Positions 43,316 through 54,500 are shown, counted from the stretch's first letter. The stretch: DNA of 64,000 nt from Balneolaceae bacterium (GCA_034521495.1 JAXHMK010000004.1:310001-374000); one strand, 5' to 3'. Notes: generated from the letters alone by a model not told the origin. Numbers and translations: made by a program.

Positions 43316-44824
43316 ATGAAACCTCAGTCAGCCGGACCGCACACAAAATTAGGATTCAACCAGATTTACCCGGTGTTGACCTCAGCGCTTTTTACAGTGG
43401 TACTTATTTTCTTAGGATACCCACAGTTAAGCAGTGCACAAAATCACGAAAGTGAAGCCATTCGTCCTTTCACCGAAAACCCAATGTATTGGCAGTACAA
43501 AGGCGAGCCTTTGATGCTAATTGGCGGAACGGATACGGACAACCTGTTTCAGCTTCTGTACCTCGAAGAGCACCTGGATGAACTTAAAGCCGCCGGCGGG
43601 AACTATGTTCGAAACACGATGGCGTTTTCGCGCGAAGAGGATGTATGGCCCTATCAAATAAATGATGAGGGACAGTTCGATCTCGATCAGTTCAATCCTG
43701 AGTTCTTCGAACGGTTTGAGAGATTGCTGCGAATGGCTTATGAGCGTGATATCATTGTACAGGTAGAAATATGGGCGACGTGGAATTACTATATGGAAGG
43801 AGGTGAAGGATATCCGAAAAGAGGCTGGAATCTGAGTCCGTTCAATCCGCTAAACAATGTAAATTATACTGTTGAAGAATCCGGTCTGCCAACAGAAATT
43901 GATTACAGCAAGAGCGAATATCCGGGTGAGCATGCTTTTTTCTACACGCGGCCGTCTGAACTGGATCTTGAGATTGTGAGAAAATACCAGGAAGCGTTTG
44001 TCGATAAAATCCTGGAGATCGCTTTTCAGTATCCCAATGTGCTGTACTGTATGAATAACGAGGTAAATGAGGCACATTCCTGGGGACAGTATTGGGCCCA
44101 ATATATTCAGGATAAGGCAGCCGAAAAGGGGATCGACGTACAAACAGCAGATATGTATGATATCAATGCCCTTACCGATCCGCGCCACCGACAGATTCTG
44201 GACGATCCCGTCTACACATTTGTTGATATCTCCCAAAACAATTTTCACACCGGTGAGGTGCATTATGAGCTGGTGCGCTATCTGCGTGAGTACAGTCTCG
44301 AAGGCCCTAAAAAGCCGTTAAACAACACCAAAATCTACGGCGGTGTGTGGACGTATGATGAAGGCGGAGTGGATGAAGGTGCTGCCCGGTTTATGCGAAA
44401 CCTGTTTGCAGGAGCCGCTTCCATGCGATTTCACCGCAGAGATGCCGATCCCTATGCGGATGAACTTCGAAATTACTACGGGCTCGGACTGGGCGATGAG
44501 GCGAAAGCGGTCATACAAAGCACAAACATGCTTCTTGAAGAGATCAACCCGTGGGACCTGGAACCAACCTACGATCACTTTTTGGCGCGATACCGGAATG
44601 AAGCGTATTTTCTGGCCGATCCCGGGAATACGTATGCCGTCTATTTCCAAAACGGCGGTGTGGTAGAGCTCGATCTCCGCGAGCAAACCGGCACCTACAC
44701 CATCCAATGGCTGGATGTGATGAACTCCACCTGGGCTGATGAAACCCGCGTTGAAGCCGGAGAACTCACCGAAATTGAAACTCCCGGCCAGGGGGATTGG
44801 GTAGCTGTTATTAAAAGAAGATAG
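43316..44824 (+). CDS. Secreted TIM-barrel glycosidase-like protein (clan GH-A type), copy 2
   Basis: A 502 aa paralogue of the gene before it with the same order of blocks: NPMYWQYKGEPLMLIGGTD, GGNYVRNTMAFSRE, DIIVQVEIWATWNYYM, a longer insertion with GWNLSPFNPLNN, and NVLYCMNNEVNEAHSWG with the NNE acid/base position. It also ends with a beta domain (YAVYFQNGGVVELDLRE). It has a signal-like hydrophobic segment (VLTSALFTVVLIFLGY) preceded by a longer N-terminus. Tandem copies with diverged loops suggest two related substrates. Confidence 0.78.
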   Translation: MKPQSAGPHTKLGFNQIYPVLTSALFTVVLIFLGYPQLSSAQNHESEAIRPFTENPMYWQYKGEPLMLIGGTDTDNLFQLLYLEEHLDELKAAGGNYVRNTMAFSREEDVWPYQINDEGQFDLDQFNPEFFERFERLLRMAYERDIIVQVEIWATWNYYMEGGEGYPKRGWNLSPFNPLNNVNYTVEESGLPTEIDYSKSEYPGEHAFFYTRPSELDLEIVRKYQEAFVDKILEIAFQYPNVLYCMNNEVNEAHSWGQYWAQYIQDKAAEKGIDVQTADMYDINALTDPRHRQILDDPVYTFVDISQNNFHTGEVHYELVRYLREYSLEGPKKPLNNTKIYGGVWTYDEGGVDEGAARFMRNLFAGAASMRFHRRDADPYADELRNYYGLGLGDEAKAVIQSTNMLLEEINPWDLEPTYDHFLARYRNEAYFLADPGNTYAVYFQNGGVVELDLREQTGTYTIQWLDVMNSTWADETRVEAGELTEIETPGQGDWVAVIKRR

Positions 44825-45395
44825 AAATTACCTGAGTTCGAGATAAGATTTAAAATCGAAAAGCCCCTTAAAGGGGATTGATGAGATAATCTCCCCTCGA
44901 GGGGAGTACTCCGTCAATCGACGGAGGGAGGGGTGTACTTCAAAATCTCGCACGAATGTGAACAACTTGTGCGATTACAACGAATTGGGTTCAAGTTAAA
45001 AACTTGCACCCGTTCAGAGGGACAACCGTACTAAAACTTCATTAAACGAGGACAATTGCGCCATCGCAGTTCACTTTTTAAAATAATGTTAGAGGTGCCC
45101 AACGAAGAAACCATTTGGGACATGAAATTAAAAAAGAGAGCCAGTTGATAACTTCTGTCACTCAATAACCTCACTTCATCAACCATAACCACATGGACTC
45201 AATAAAAGCAGGAATATAAACAGCAACAAAGCTCTTCGCTGGCTCTCTTAATCAAAATAAATTGTCAGATCACTATCAATCTTTCGATCACCTTATAAGA
45301 GACACTTATACTCTATTTCTAATCATTTGTTTTTTTTAAAACGTGTAAAATTGAGCGGCGGAATATCGGCCCAAATTAAAGATTTGCAAGAGGGA
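44825..45395. other. Intergenic region with clustered hairpins
   Basis: About 570 bases, no gene. Three hairpins in a row: CCCCTTAAAGGGG (44864-44876), the perfect palindrome CTCCCCTCGAGGGGAG (44891-44906) and CTCCGTCAATCGACGGAG (44909-44926). They are the kind of GC-rich stem found between genes throughout this group. The remainder is AT-rich and without structure. Confidence 0.6.
44864..44926. repeat. Three consecutive palindromes
   Basis: Three short perfect inverted repeats within 63 bases beginning 40 bases after a stop codon. The first may terminate the glycosidase transcript; the cluster may be a REP-type element. Confidence 0.65.
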
Positions 45396-46137
45396 TCAGT
45401 TTCTACCGGCCGGAAAATGAATACCGGTAACTTCCTCGCAAACAGCAAGAAATTCTTCCTGCAGTTCAGCATCATCTGCCTTTGAATGATAGTTTGCTTC
45501 TCGTTTGTGATAAAAATAGCGTCCGTTGACTTTCGCTTTTTCATCGTCACTCACTGCCAGCCACACCTGTGTTTCATATCCTTTTTGGAGATCATCTGTT
45601 GCACCTGAGCCGCCCATTTTTGTTGGAACCCAGCCGGGGTCAACAGCATTGGAAAAGACATCCGGCCATTTTCGGGCCACAGCTTTTGCCAACAACAGAT
45701 CATGGAATTTGGAATCAGAGTAAGGGACCCCTTTTCCCGATTTTATTCTGTCTAAGTGAAGGATTTCCATGCTTATGCATACCAGAACTCAGGTAAATGA
45801 GTCGTTTTGGTTTCTGAATCAGGCAGGTCAGGATGTATGGTGCCAATGTGTTTACAGTCATAATCGTCTGTTGATCCGTCCGATACACTCCGGCGTTGTG
45901 AATGACCGCATCAAACCGACCCAAATCATTAACATCTTTGGCCAGCTTTTTTGTCTCTTCAATATTTGAAAGATCACCGGTTGCAACACCTTCAGCATTA
46001 GGTACATTATCCATTGTATCTTCTGCTCGTTTTTTATTTCGGGCATGCAGGACAACTTCGTGTCCCTGTTGGATCAGGGATTTTGCTGCCAGTTGTCCGA
46101 GTCCGGCGGTTGAGCCGGTGATAAATATTCGTGGCAT
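45396..46137 (-). pseudogene. Short-chain dehydrogenase interrupted by a one-base insertion
   Basis: A retinol-dehydrogenase-like SDR read in two frames. The first part has the Rossmann motif FITGSTAGLGQ (residues 5-15), HARNKKRAED and IHNAGVYRT. The second part has the catalytic GVPYSDSKFHD Tyr-Lys pair and VDPGWVPTKMGG. The frames join at NPSLDRIKSGKG if one extra base at about 45753 is removed, giving a 246-aa protein of normal length. No second defect is seen. It could be a recent mutation or an assembly error. Confidence 0.8.
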
Positions 46138-46356
46138 AATAAACGAAATCTTCGATTTACTTTTACTAATAGGAAAAGAGGATCATACTCTCTTTTCAAA
46201 ACTGCCCATGTGTCTAAAGAAAATTATATTCATATTTAAATGTTGTTGCAGTAAAGATTGATAACTAATGACTCCCAAGTAAACAGAAAGCCAATGAACC
46301 CTAAAATTCTATCTGAAAATTGTTTTAACAAATGCATTTAAAGATTAAACCCTCTG

Positions 46357-46779
46357 TTATTTTAATCCATCGTTGATTTTTGCATCGATTGAGTATTTAC
46401 CGGCACCTGTCAAAAACAGTGATAAAAATGCTATCAGAAAGAACAAGGGCAACTCCTTATCCCCAAATGGATCACCGGCGTAAACAATAAATACGATTAC
46501 TACAAAAGTAAATATTAGCGGAATAGTCGCCAACCGTGTCCATAATCCAATCAGTACAAAGATGGCACATATTACCTCAGCAAATGTTGCTAATAACAGA
46601 GAAACCGCAGATCCAAGTCCAAGTGGATCACCAAAGCTAAAATCACCATTAATGATCTTTAAAAGTTTTGGAATTCCATGAGTCATAACCAGACAGGCAG
46701 TTCCAATTCTTAGAAGCAGGATAGCCAGATCCGGACTCACAATTTCGTTTAAACGAGGAGAGTTTAGTTTTCTAAACAT
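46357..46779 (-). CDS. DoxX-family membrane protein
   Basis: A 140 aa protein with four helices and the DoxX pattern: LAILLLRIGTACLVMTHGIPK, AEVICAIFVLIGLWTRLATI, and FIVYAGDPFGDKELPLFFLIAFLSLFLTG. Members are linked to thiosulfate:quinone oxidoreductase or to oxidative stress complexes, but most single copies have no proven job. There is no obvious partner here; it lies 63 bases past the stop of no same-strand gene except the DUF5916 gene upstream, which ends 63 bases before its start (46842), so they may be cotranscribed. Confidence 0.88.
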   Translation of the reverse strand: MFRKLNSPRLNEIVSPDLAILLLRIGTACLVMTHGIPKLLKIINGDFSFGDPLGLGSAVSLLLATFAEVICAIFVLIGLWTRLATIPLIFTFVVIVFIVYAGDPFGDKELPLFFLIAFLSLFLTGAGKYSIDAKINDGLK

Positions 46780-46841
46780 AGTAAGATTTTATTGAGGTTT
46801 TTGTCTGCGAAAGTTCTGAATTTAATCTTCAATCCTAATAC

Positions 46842-49400
46842 CTAATAAAGGAACGTATAGTTGATTTTAAGCAAAATTGAATTATCAGGAAGAATATCGA
46901 ATGTATCATTGATTTGAGTTCCAATCGGCCGGTCGTATGGAGAGGAGCCATAGGGGGAAAGAGGATTGAGTTCATCCGAGAAATTCCTTCCATGAGACCA
47001 TACCAGAAAGATGGTTGAACCGGGACGATATTCCCAGCGTATGACCATATTTGAGAGAAAACTATTGAATGAAAACTCATCCCGCTTTGGATAGGAGCTG
47101 AAATCAGCAAGATTGTCCCGATCTTGCAGTATCTTGAAATTTTCGTATTTACCTCTTGCAAGAAAAAGCTGGTTGTAGATTTGAAGTGACAAATTTTGCG
47201 TAAATGTTACCGTACTTCTGAATGTGAAATCAATGGATCGGGTATCTCTTTCCCCAAACACCGGAACATAGTATGCATTATCACCAAAAGGCTCTTTACT
47301 TGATAAAATCGGGCTGAGCTCTCCTCCGTCATCAAATGAGCGATATTCATCATTACTCAACCTGGATGGTGGTGCAGATGTTTCCCCAATGAACCAATCT
47401 GATCCACTTCGTCGAAAAGATTCATTTGATGTCCAGGCAGTAACGGCTCTTTCCCATTCTCCCTCTACATTTGCAAACAGATCCAACCTCGAACCTACAT
47501 TCCAGTTTCCCCGCAATCCAAGGGCATATTCATTGCCCCCATCATCATGGTATGTCCATGCAGCTTCCGGCGAGAGTTGCCAGGGCCTTCTCTCATCTGT
47601 TTCAAATTCAAATTCAAATTCAGCACTAAATGGCTGGGCATAAGGGCCTAATCCACGTGTTTCAAAAAGATCATAACCACCGAAGATTTTATCGACATTA
47701 ACATCTGCCCCAATGGACTGAAACGATTTAAACGTCCAGTTTGATCCGGTTCTTAATCCCAAACCAAGATCCAGGCCTTCATCATATGAAACTGATTGTG
47801 TAATAAAGGCATCAAGATCCGCTTGTTGAAAAGCTCCAAACGGGCGGCCACCATTGATTTGGTGTTCTATCCTGCCTATCGCTACTATGTAATTATTTTG
47901 CCGTAATTGACCAAGATCATTTGGATTAAAGTCGTCACTAAACACTTCCGCACCAACAAATCCCCGCCACGCACCCTGGCGTTTTTCAGTGAATAACTTA
48001 CCTGCAAAACCAGTTTCGGTTTCATCATTTGCAGTCAATCTCCTGTGAGTGAATGAAGCATATCCGTCAATTCCATAGTTGTTGTCAGCGAATCGAAGAT
48101 CCCAATCTGTTCCGCCGGAATATGTTCTGCGTCTGCCATCTCCTCCACGAAAAGGACTGTCATAGAATGTTAAAATACCTCCAATCGTTGAGAAATCTCC
48201 GATCTGTTGGCTTGCACGAGCTACACCGTAATTCCTGGAGGGATCAAACTCATCCCCGGTCATCGCTCCAAGTACACCAAACGAGAGGCCTTTTTCGGTT
48301 CGGCCGGAAAGTTTTGTAGCACCAATAATGGGATCTTCAGCTCCAATTCTTCGGGTATACAGGAGTTCACCACGGCCAACAGAAAATTCATAGATTTCAA
48401 TACCTTCTACAAAAAACGGTCGCTGCTCCTGGAAAAATGTTTCAAACGCCGTGAGATTTAAAACAGCCGGATCGGCCTCCACCTGCCCAAAATCAGGATT
48501 AATCGTTGCATCAAGTGTGACATTTGGGCCTAAACCAACTTTAATATCACCACCAACATCTATATTTGTATCCGTTGCCACTTCTCCGGGATCCGTTGGA
48601 TTTTCTCCGGAATTAAATCCACTTACCATATATGGACGAACCTGGATATTTGGCTTTGGTTCTACATTTCTAATGTTTTGCAGAAGCCCAAATTGAGCAA
48701 TCAGATTATCTCTCTCAACCCTTGGAACCAACGGCCACTCTGTAACCTCCCCAAGCCTCGGTATATTCCTGGTGAAATGAATTCCCCAGGTTTGAACATC
48801 CGTTTCCGAGAATCGAAGCATGCTGTATGGAATCTGCATTTCAACAATCCACCCTTCATTCGTCACACTCACATCAGAATACCAAACTGCATCCCAGGAC
48901 TCGTCAACACCCGGAATACCGGGGCCTCCCCCAAAACCACCTGAGCTTCGTATACCATCATATTGAATTCCTGCTGCATTTATTCCAAAAGTAAAAGCAT
49001 TTTGGCGATTGTAACGCGAATCAAACGAAACAATAAACCAATCGGCACGGTTGTAGTCATCCCGCCTTCCCAAAGCACGTTCAATTTCAGAGGGATTATC
49101 ATCATGCAGCATGGCTCCAACATAAATACCACCATCTCCATAAAGGATACGAACTTCTGTGTTTTGGGTTGATACTTCACCTTCATCAGGACTGAATTGC
49201 CTGAAATCCGTTGCAATTTCAGCCTGATTCCATGCTTCTTCATCGAGCCTGCCGTCAATACTGACAGATGATTCTATTTGATGTGCATTTACACTTGTTT
49301 TTTCTTGTGCCAGAGATTGGCTTGAAAACAGCAGAATAACGGCGAGCGAGATGCAGAGACTTATTTTGTTGATAAACAAATTATTTTTGATTCTTCTCAT
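46842..49400 (-). CDS. DUF5916 outer-membrane barrel protein with CBM9-like N-terminus
   Basis: An 852 aa exported protein. The signal (LCISLAVILLFSSQSLAQ) is followed by a carbohydrate-binding-family-9-like domain (VSIDGRLDEEAWNQAE, then VRILYGDGGIYVGAMLHDD, residues about 40-220). The rest is the DUF5916 region, rich in alternating strands, with NPDFGQVEADPAVLNLTAFE and FFQEQRPFFVEG as fixed blocks, ending in a strand with terminal aromatic residues (LLKINYTFLY) as expected of outer-membrane barrels. Function unproven; carbohydrate handling is the usual suggestion. A paralogue is at 55309. It is divergent to the cytochrome gene. Confidence 0.88.
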   Translation of the reverse strand: MRRIKNNLFINKISLCISLAVILLFSSQSLAQEKTSVNAHQIESSVSIDGRLDEEAWNQAEIATDFRQFSPDEGEVSTQNTEVRILYGDGGIYVGAMLHDDNPSEIERALGRRDDYNRADWFIVSFDSRYNRQNAFTFGINAAGIQYDGIRSSGGFGGGPGIPGVDESWDAVWYSDVSVTNEGWIVEMQIPYSMLRFSETDVQTWGIHFTRNIPRLGEVTEWPLVPRVERDNLIAQFGLLQNIRNVEPKPNIQVRPYMVSGFNSGENPTDPGEVATDTNIDVGGDIKVGLGPNVTLDATINPDFGQVEADPAVLNLTAFETFFQEQRPFFVEGIEIYEFSVGRGELLYTRRIGAEDPIIGATKLSGRTEKGLSFGVLGAMTGDEFDPSRNYGVARASQQIGDFSTIGGILTFYDSPFRGGDGRRRTYSGGTDWDLRFADNNYGIDGYASFTHRRLTANDETETGFAGKLFTEKRQGAWRGFVGAEVFSDDFNPNDLGQLRQNNYIVAIGRIEHQINGGRPFGAFQQADLDAFITQSVSYDEGLDLGLGLRTGSNWTFKSFQSIGADVNVDKIFGGYDLFETRGLGPYAQPFSAEFEFEFETDERRPWQLSPEAAWTYHDDGGNEYALGLRGNWNVGSRLDLFANVEGEWERAVTAWTSNESFRRSGSDWFIGETSAPPSRLSNDEYRSFDDGGELSPILSSKEPFGDNAYYVPVFGERDTRSIDFTFRSTVTFTQNLSLQIYNQLFLARGKYENFKILQDRDNLADFSSYPKRDEFSFNSFLSNMVIRWEYRPGSTIFLVWSHGRNFSDELNPLSPYGSSPYDRPIGTQINDTFDILPDNSILLKINYTFLY

Positions 49401-50208
49401 TTACTACTGGTTAACATCCATAATGGAATTGTTTTTCATGATTGTTACAAATTTAAACATTGGAGGAATTTATATCATTTTTATACCTCTTGATTTACAT
49501 TTAATAACTTTTTTAGGCTTGTTTGAGTTATAACAAGGTAGGCTTCAATTCTGCTGTAAAATTGAATGAATTCTGAAGGAAATTTGATTTTTACTATTTT
49601 TTACAGCGCATCTTCTTAGATATCGATTCATTTTTTAAGCAAGCTTTCCAACTATTACACCAACTAAACCAAAGCTTTCGAATTTCCTCTATTTCTGAAA
49701 GCGAAAATCCTCAACAAAAAATGAGAAATACGATACAATCTGAATTGCTTTGTTCATCCCCCTCTTTTTTTTTACATCTAAAGGAAGACTTTGCAAAACC
49801 GTGGGAATACGTCAATCTGAACTCGATTCAGATTCTCCATTCGTCTTTATAGCCAGTATGTGGAGATCCTGAATCAAGTTCAGGATGACGGTCATAGTTT
49901 TGCAAAGTCTTCTAAAGTTGACAAAGCTCTTCATACAGAACAACTTTACTTCTTGGCTACAGTTAAGTTCACTTTATTCGTATTGACTAAAGAACTATGA
50001 GTTGATGGATCTCAAAAAAGGCAACGTGTTTTTTTCAAATTGAATTTTTTTAGAAGATTATCGCTTTTTGATCATCATATTGACGACAAAAATCCTGTTT
50101 AATGAAGTTTAAAAAATGATTTATAATATCCAGTTAACTTTTTGGTTTTAAGAAGTTACATTAAACCGGTTTATCCCATTATCACTCTTTTACCATAACA
50201 TAGATTCA
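49401..50208. other. Divergent intergenic region carrying a family 1 element
   Basis: About 800 bases between the DUF5916 gene and the cytochrome lipoprotein gene. It contains the family 1 element at 49784-49912; the rest is AT-rich and presumably holds two promoters. No gene seen. Confidence 0.6.
49784..49912 (+). repeat. Palindromic dispersed element, family 1, copy 3
   Basis: A 129-base copy with terminal inverted repeats GAAGACTTTGCAAAAC and GTTTTGCAAAGTCTTC. The paired change of G to A in the left arm and C to T in the right arm keeps the ends complementary, which points to selection on base pairing or to correction between the arms. The interior matches copies 2 and 4 almost fully. Confidence 0.9.
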
Positions 50209-53200
50209 ATGAGCATTATCAGTTCCTTTCTTACAGATCAAAAACAAATTTTTACCAAACTATTAATTCTGGCGTTCGCTGCAGTTCTATTTCATAGTTG
50301 TTCCGGTGAAGATTCCAGTACTGAAGCCGTAGAATTTGAACCCCAGGTTCTTCGCGTTAAACCTGACCAGGCAGCCTCGGAAGCGAATGAAATCACACAA
50401 AATACCCAGGCAGAAGTGGCCGAGGGACTTGAATACTCATTATGGGCTTCGGAAAAACTGATTGCCGATCCCATTGCCATTGACATGGATAACCAGGGCC
50501 GGGCATGGATCACGGTTACCAACCGAAGCGGTAACTCCGAATTTGATGTTCGCGGTGTAGACGACAGCTGGCGTATTGAATCGATGAAATGGGAAACCGT
50601 TGAAGATCGCCGTGAATTTTTACATACCGAACTGGCACCGGAAAAAGTGATCAAAACACCTGGATACCGGACCGAAATGAAGATGGCTCTCACGACTGGC
50701 GCGATTTGGCCGTTGTGGAGGAAGAGATCTGGAAAGTGGAAGATACCTCAGGTGATGCAATAGCAGATCAGTCTCAGCTTTATATAAGTGATTTTAATAA
50801 CGAAGTAACCGACGTGGCCGGAGGACTTACAACATTCAAGAATAATGCGTTCTTGGGTGTTGGCCCTGATCTTTGGAGAATTCGCGATACGGATAATGAC
50901 GGAATGGCTGATGAAAAAGAGTCCCTAAGCCATGGTTATAACGTACATATTGGTTTTGGTGGCCACGGAATGTCTGGCGTAAAAGTGGGACCCGATGGAC
51001 GAATTTACTGGGGAATCGGGGATATCGGATTTAATGTAGTGGATAAAGAGGGCAATCGTCATAAGTATCCAAACCGCGGCGCGATTCTTCGGTCTGATCC
51101 GGACGGCAGCAATTTTGAAGTGTTTGCCACGGGGGTTCGAAATACCCACGAATTCGATTTTGACAAATATGGAAATCTTATTTCGGTTGATAATGACGGC
51201 GACCATCCCGGCGAGCACGAACGATTGGTTTATTTGATTAACGGTTCCGACAGCGGGTGGCGCATCAATTGGCAGTTTGGCAAGTATCGTGATCCAAAAA
51301 ATAACGAGTATAAAGTGTGGATGGATGAGGAGTATTTTCAGCCCCGGTTTGAGAATCAATCCGCTCACATTTTACCTCCGATTGCTCCATATCATGCCGG
51401 TCCCGCGGGATTTGCTTACAATCCCGGAACCGCACTCAGCGAGGAGTGGAAAGAACACTTTTTTGTGATGTCCTTCCGTGGATCGATTGCCAATTCACCC
51501 ATTTATGGATTTACACTGGAGGAAAGCGGGGCCGGATTTGAACTCAAAACGGATGAGGAAGTGCTGACCGGAATCTTAGCTGTTGGACTGGATTTTGGTC
51601 CCGATGGCGCTCTCTACATGACTGACTGGCGAGACGGATGGGATCGAAACGGTGAAGGGCGCATCTGGAAACTCGATGCTCCAGCCGATGCAAATTCTGA
51701 TATTCGCCTCGAAACCAAGAACCTGATTGCTGATGATTTCACTCAAAAATCAGAAAATGAATTAACCTCACTGCTTGCACATCAGGACATGCGTGTCCGC
51801 CAAAAAGCCCAGTTCGAACTTGTAGACAGAGGCGCGAACGATCTCCTGCTTGGGGCAATCGAATCTAACGACAATCAACTTGCAAGAATTCACGGCATTT
51901 GGGGGCTAGCACAACTCGGACGGGAAAACATCGAAGCTGTAGAACCTCTGGTTCAGTTTTTGGATGACGAAGATGCGGAAATAAGAGCCCAGGTTGCTAA
52001 AATGCTGGGCGATGTTCGATATGAACCGGCGGCCGATGCGATCCTTCCTCTTTTATCGGATGAAGATGCCCGCGCTCGAATGTTTGCCGCCGAAGCTCTC
52101 GGAAGAATCGGGTATGAAGATGCCGTGGCTCCAATCGTTGATATGCTGGAAGTCAATAACGATGAAGACGTTTACCTTCGCCACGCCGGTGCTGTTGCCC
52201 TGGCACGAATCGGGGATACGGAAGCTGTAAACGATTTAGAAGACCATCCCTCAAGAGCCGTTCGTATTGCGGCCGTTGTAGCATTGAAGCGGATGGGAGA
52301 TCCCGGTGTTGCCCAATTTTTGGATGATGAGGATGAATTTATCGTAACAAATGCCGCCAGAGCCATCTCCGATGACGCGTATATTGAAGAGGCCATTCCG
52401 GCTCTCGCTCAGCTTTTAGATCAAACAAATTTCACCAATGAACCCCTGCTGAGGCGTATCATCAATGCCAATGTGTACAGCGGAACTGCTGAGGATGCCC
52501 AACGGCTTGCTCAATTTTCACTGCGGGATGATATTCCGGTTGAATTAAGAGTTGAGGCTTTGAATACACTTGAATACTGGGATAATCCTTCCATATTCGA
52601 CCGGGTTACCGGACGCTATCGCGGAGAGATCAGTAATAGTCAAAATGATGCGCAGGAAGCGATTGCCGGTGTGATGGAAACACATCTTTCGAATGGAGAG
52701 GAGAGCATCAAAGTGGCAACTCTCACTGCAATCGGCCAACTTCAACTTTCAGAAGCGACTGAACAAATATTAATGCTGGCTGAGGATGATCCTTCATCGC
52801 AGGTCCGAACTACGGCACTACAAACACTCTCTGACCTGGACTATCGGCAACTGGATGATGCGCTTGCGAAAGCTATTGAAGATTCAAATCAGGAAGTTCG
52901 TATGCAAGCAATCAGCCTCCTGGTGGATTCCGATTTTCCATCCGAAACGAAAGTTGCTCTTTTTACAACCGTTCTTGAAGAGGGGACTACAGCTGAGAAA
53001 AAAGAGGCGTACGAAGCGTTGTCCAGGCTGAATTCTTCCGGTGCCGAAAAACTGCTGTTGAACGAAATGGAGCTGCTGATGACCGGTGAACTTAATCGCG
53101 AAATCCACCTCGATCTGATTTTGGCTGTGGAAAACAGCGATTCCGGTCAACTTCAACAAGCACTTGAGGAATACAATGCTGAAAAACCGGATGATCTTCT

Positions 53201-53655
53201 TGCTGAGTATCGGGAAACCATGTATGGAGGAAACGCCCAAAACGGCTCAAGAATTTTCTATTCGGATGTTTCCGCGCAGTGCATCCGCTGCCACATGATC
53301 GGTGATTACGGTTCAGATGTGGGGCCGCCTCTGACGACCGTCGGGGAAAGATTAGCCAGAGAAGAGCTGCTTCTTTCTATGATCGATCCATCCGCTCAGC
53401 CCGCATCGGAATATTCGCCTGTGACTGTTACTAAAAAGCAGTGGCGAAACAGTCCGCGGAGTTTTTCTCGAAGAAACAGATTCCGCTTTGACGTTGTCTC
53501 AGCAGAATGAAAAAATAACCATTCCAAAATCGGAGATCTCTGAAATTAGCTATGCTCCGTCTGCCATGCCGGCCGTGGGCGATCGTCTGAATAAACAACA
53601 AATTCAGGATCTGGTTGAATTTCTGAGTCAGCTGAGTGGCGAACAGGGCAATTAA
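50209..53655 (+). pseudogene. Sorbosone dehydrogenase-like/HEAT-repeat/cytochrome c lipoprotein, two frameshifts
   Basis: A gene for a protein of about 1149 aa that reads in three frames. Order of domains: lipobox (AAVLFHSC) lipoprotein signal; a beta-propeller like membrane-bound sugar dehydrogenases (GPDGRIYWGIGDIGFNV, RNTHEFDFDKYGN, FGPDGALYMTDWRDG); a long run of HEAT repeats (LVQFLDDEDAEIRAQVAKML and further); and a C-terminal class I cytochrome c domain with CIRCH. Frame one ends within GYRTE; loss of one G near 50676 explains the shift to DEDGSHDWRDLAVVEEE. The second shift is near 53440, where a lost CT (VTVTLKSSGETVRG expected) moves the frame; it then continues as GVFLEETDSALTLS to the stop at 53655. 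This multi-domain type occurs beside DUF1080 genes, as here. Confidence 0.82.
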
Positions 53656-53678
53656 CTTTCAACAAAACCATCTTTATT

Positions 53679-54500
53679 TTGAAAAATCTTTTGATTCAAA
53701 CAGGTATTACTCTTGCGGGAATATTGTTTCTCAGTTTTATTAATACGACGGCAGTTCATTCACAAACCAAAACCGCCCCCGTTACACAAGAGCAGAACTG
53801 GGTTCCGCTTTTCAATGGTGAAAATCTGGATGGCTGGACTCCAAAGTTCGCCGGTCACAATCTCGGCGAAAATTACAAGAATACATTCCGGGTTGAAGAC
53901 GGACTTCTCAAAGTTTCTTATGATGAATATGAAACATTCGATGGCAAGTTTGGTCACCTTTTCTACGAGCAGCCTTATTCAAACTACAGGATCCGACTCG
54001 AATATCGATTTGTAGGAGAGCAGATTCCCGGCGCCCCCGATTGGGCCTGGCGAAATAACGGTATCAAGTTTCACTCTCAGCCGCCGGAAACAATGAGTCT
54101 TGATCAGCAATCTCCGGTTTCTATTGAAGTTCAATTACTTGGTGGGAATGGAACTGACGAGCGCCCCACCGCTAACATCTGTTCGATGGGAACACACATC
54201 GTGATGGACGGCGAGCTTATCACCCCACACTGCACCGAATCGAGTTCAAAAACCTATCACGGCGATCAATGGGTAACTGTTGAGGCTGAAGTTCACGGCG
54301 GAGAGATCATTCACCACTATGTAAATGGAGAGAAAGTACTTTCCTACAGTGCCCCTCAGTATGATACGTCTGATGAGCTTACAGAACATCTAATACCTGA
54401 AGAGGGCAGCATGATTATTTCCGGTGGCTACATTGCTCTTCAGGCCGAAAGCCATCCCACCCATTTTCGGAATATTGAGATTTTGCCTTTGGGAGATTGA
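53679..54500 (+). CDS. Secreted DUF1080 (3-keto-disaccharide hydrolase-like) protein
   Basis: A 273 aa exported protein. The start is a TTG at 53679, since it gives a complete signal peptide (NLLIQTGITLAGILFLSFI, cleavage near VHSQ) and no ATG is available before the mature part. The DUF1080 fold begins with WVPLFNGENLDGWTPKF, then FRVEDGLLKVSYDEY, FEQPYSNYRIRLEYRF, NGIKFHSQPPETMS, and ends with GGYIALQAESHPTHFRNIEI. Proteins of this fold hydrolyse 3-keto-glycosides or bind sugars. It lies 23 bases after the cytochrome gene, so oxidation and hydrolysis of sugars at the cell surface may be linked. Confidence 0.88.
   Translation: MKNLLIQTGITLAGILFLSFINTTAVHSQTKTAPVTQEQNWVPLFNGENLDGWTPKFAGHNLGENYKNTFRVEDGLLKVSYDEYETFDGKFGHLFYEQPYSNYRIRLEYRFVGEQIPGAPDWAWRNNGIKFHSQPPETMSLDQQSPVSIEVQLLGGNGTDERPTANICSMGTHIVMDGELITPHCTESSSKTYHGDQWVTVEAEVHGGEIIHHYVNGEKVLSYSAPQYDTSDELTEHLIPEEGSMIISGGYIALQAESHPTHFRNIEILPLGD

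Noticed and set aside
39107-44824. A classical SusCD-type polysaccharide utilisation locus
   Set aside because: No TonB-dependent SusC or SusD-like gene is present in the window. The genes are only sugar-oriented.
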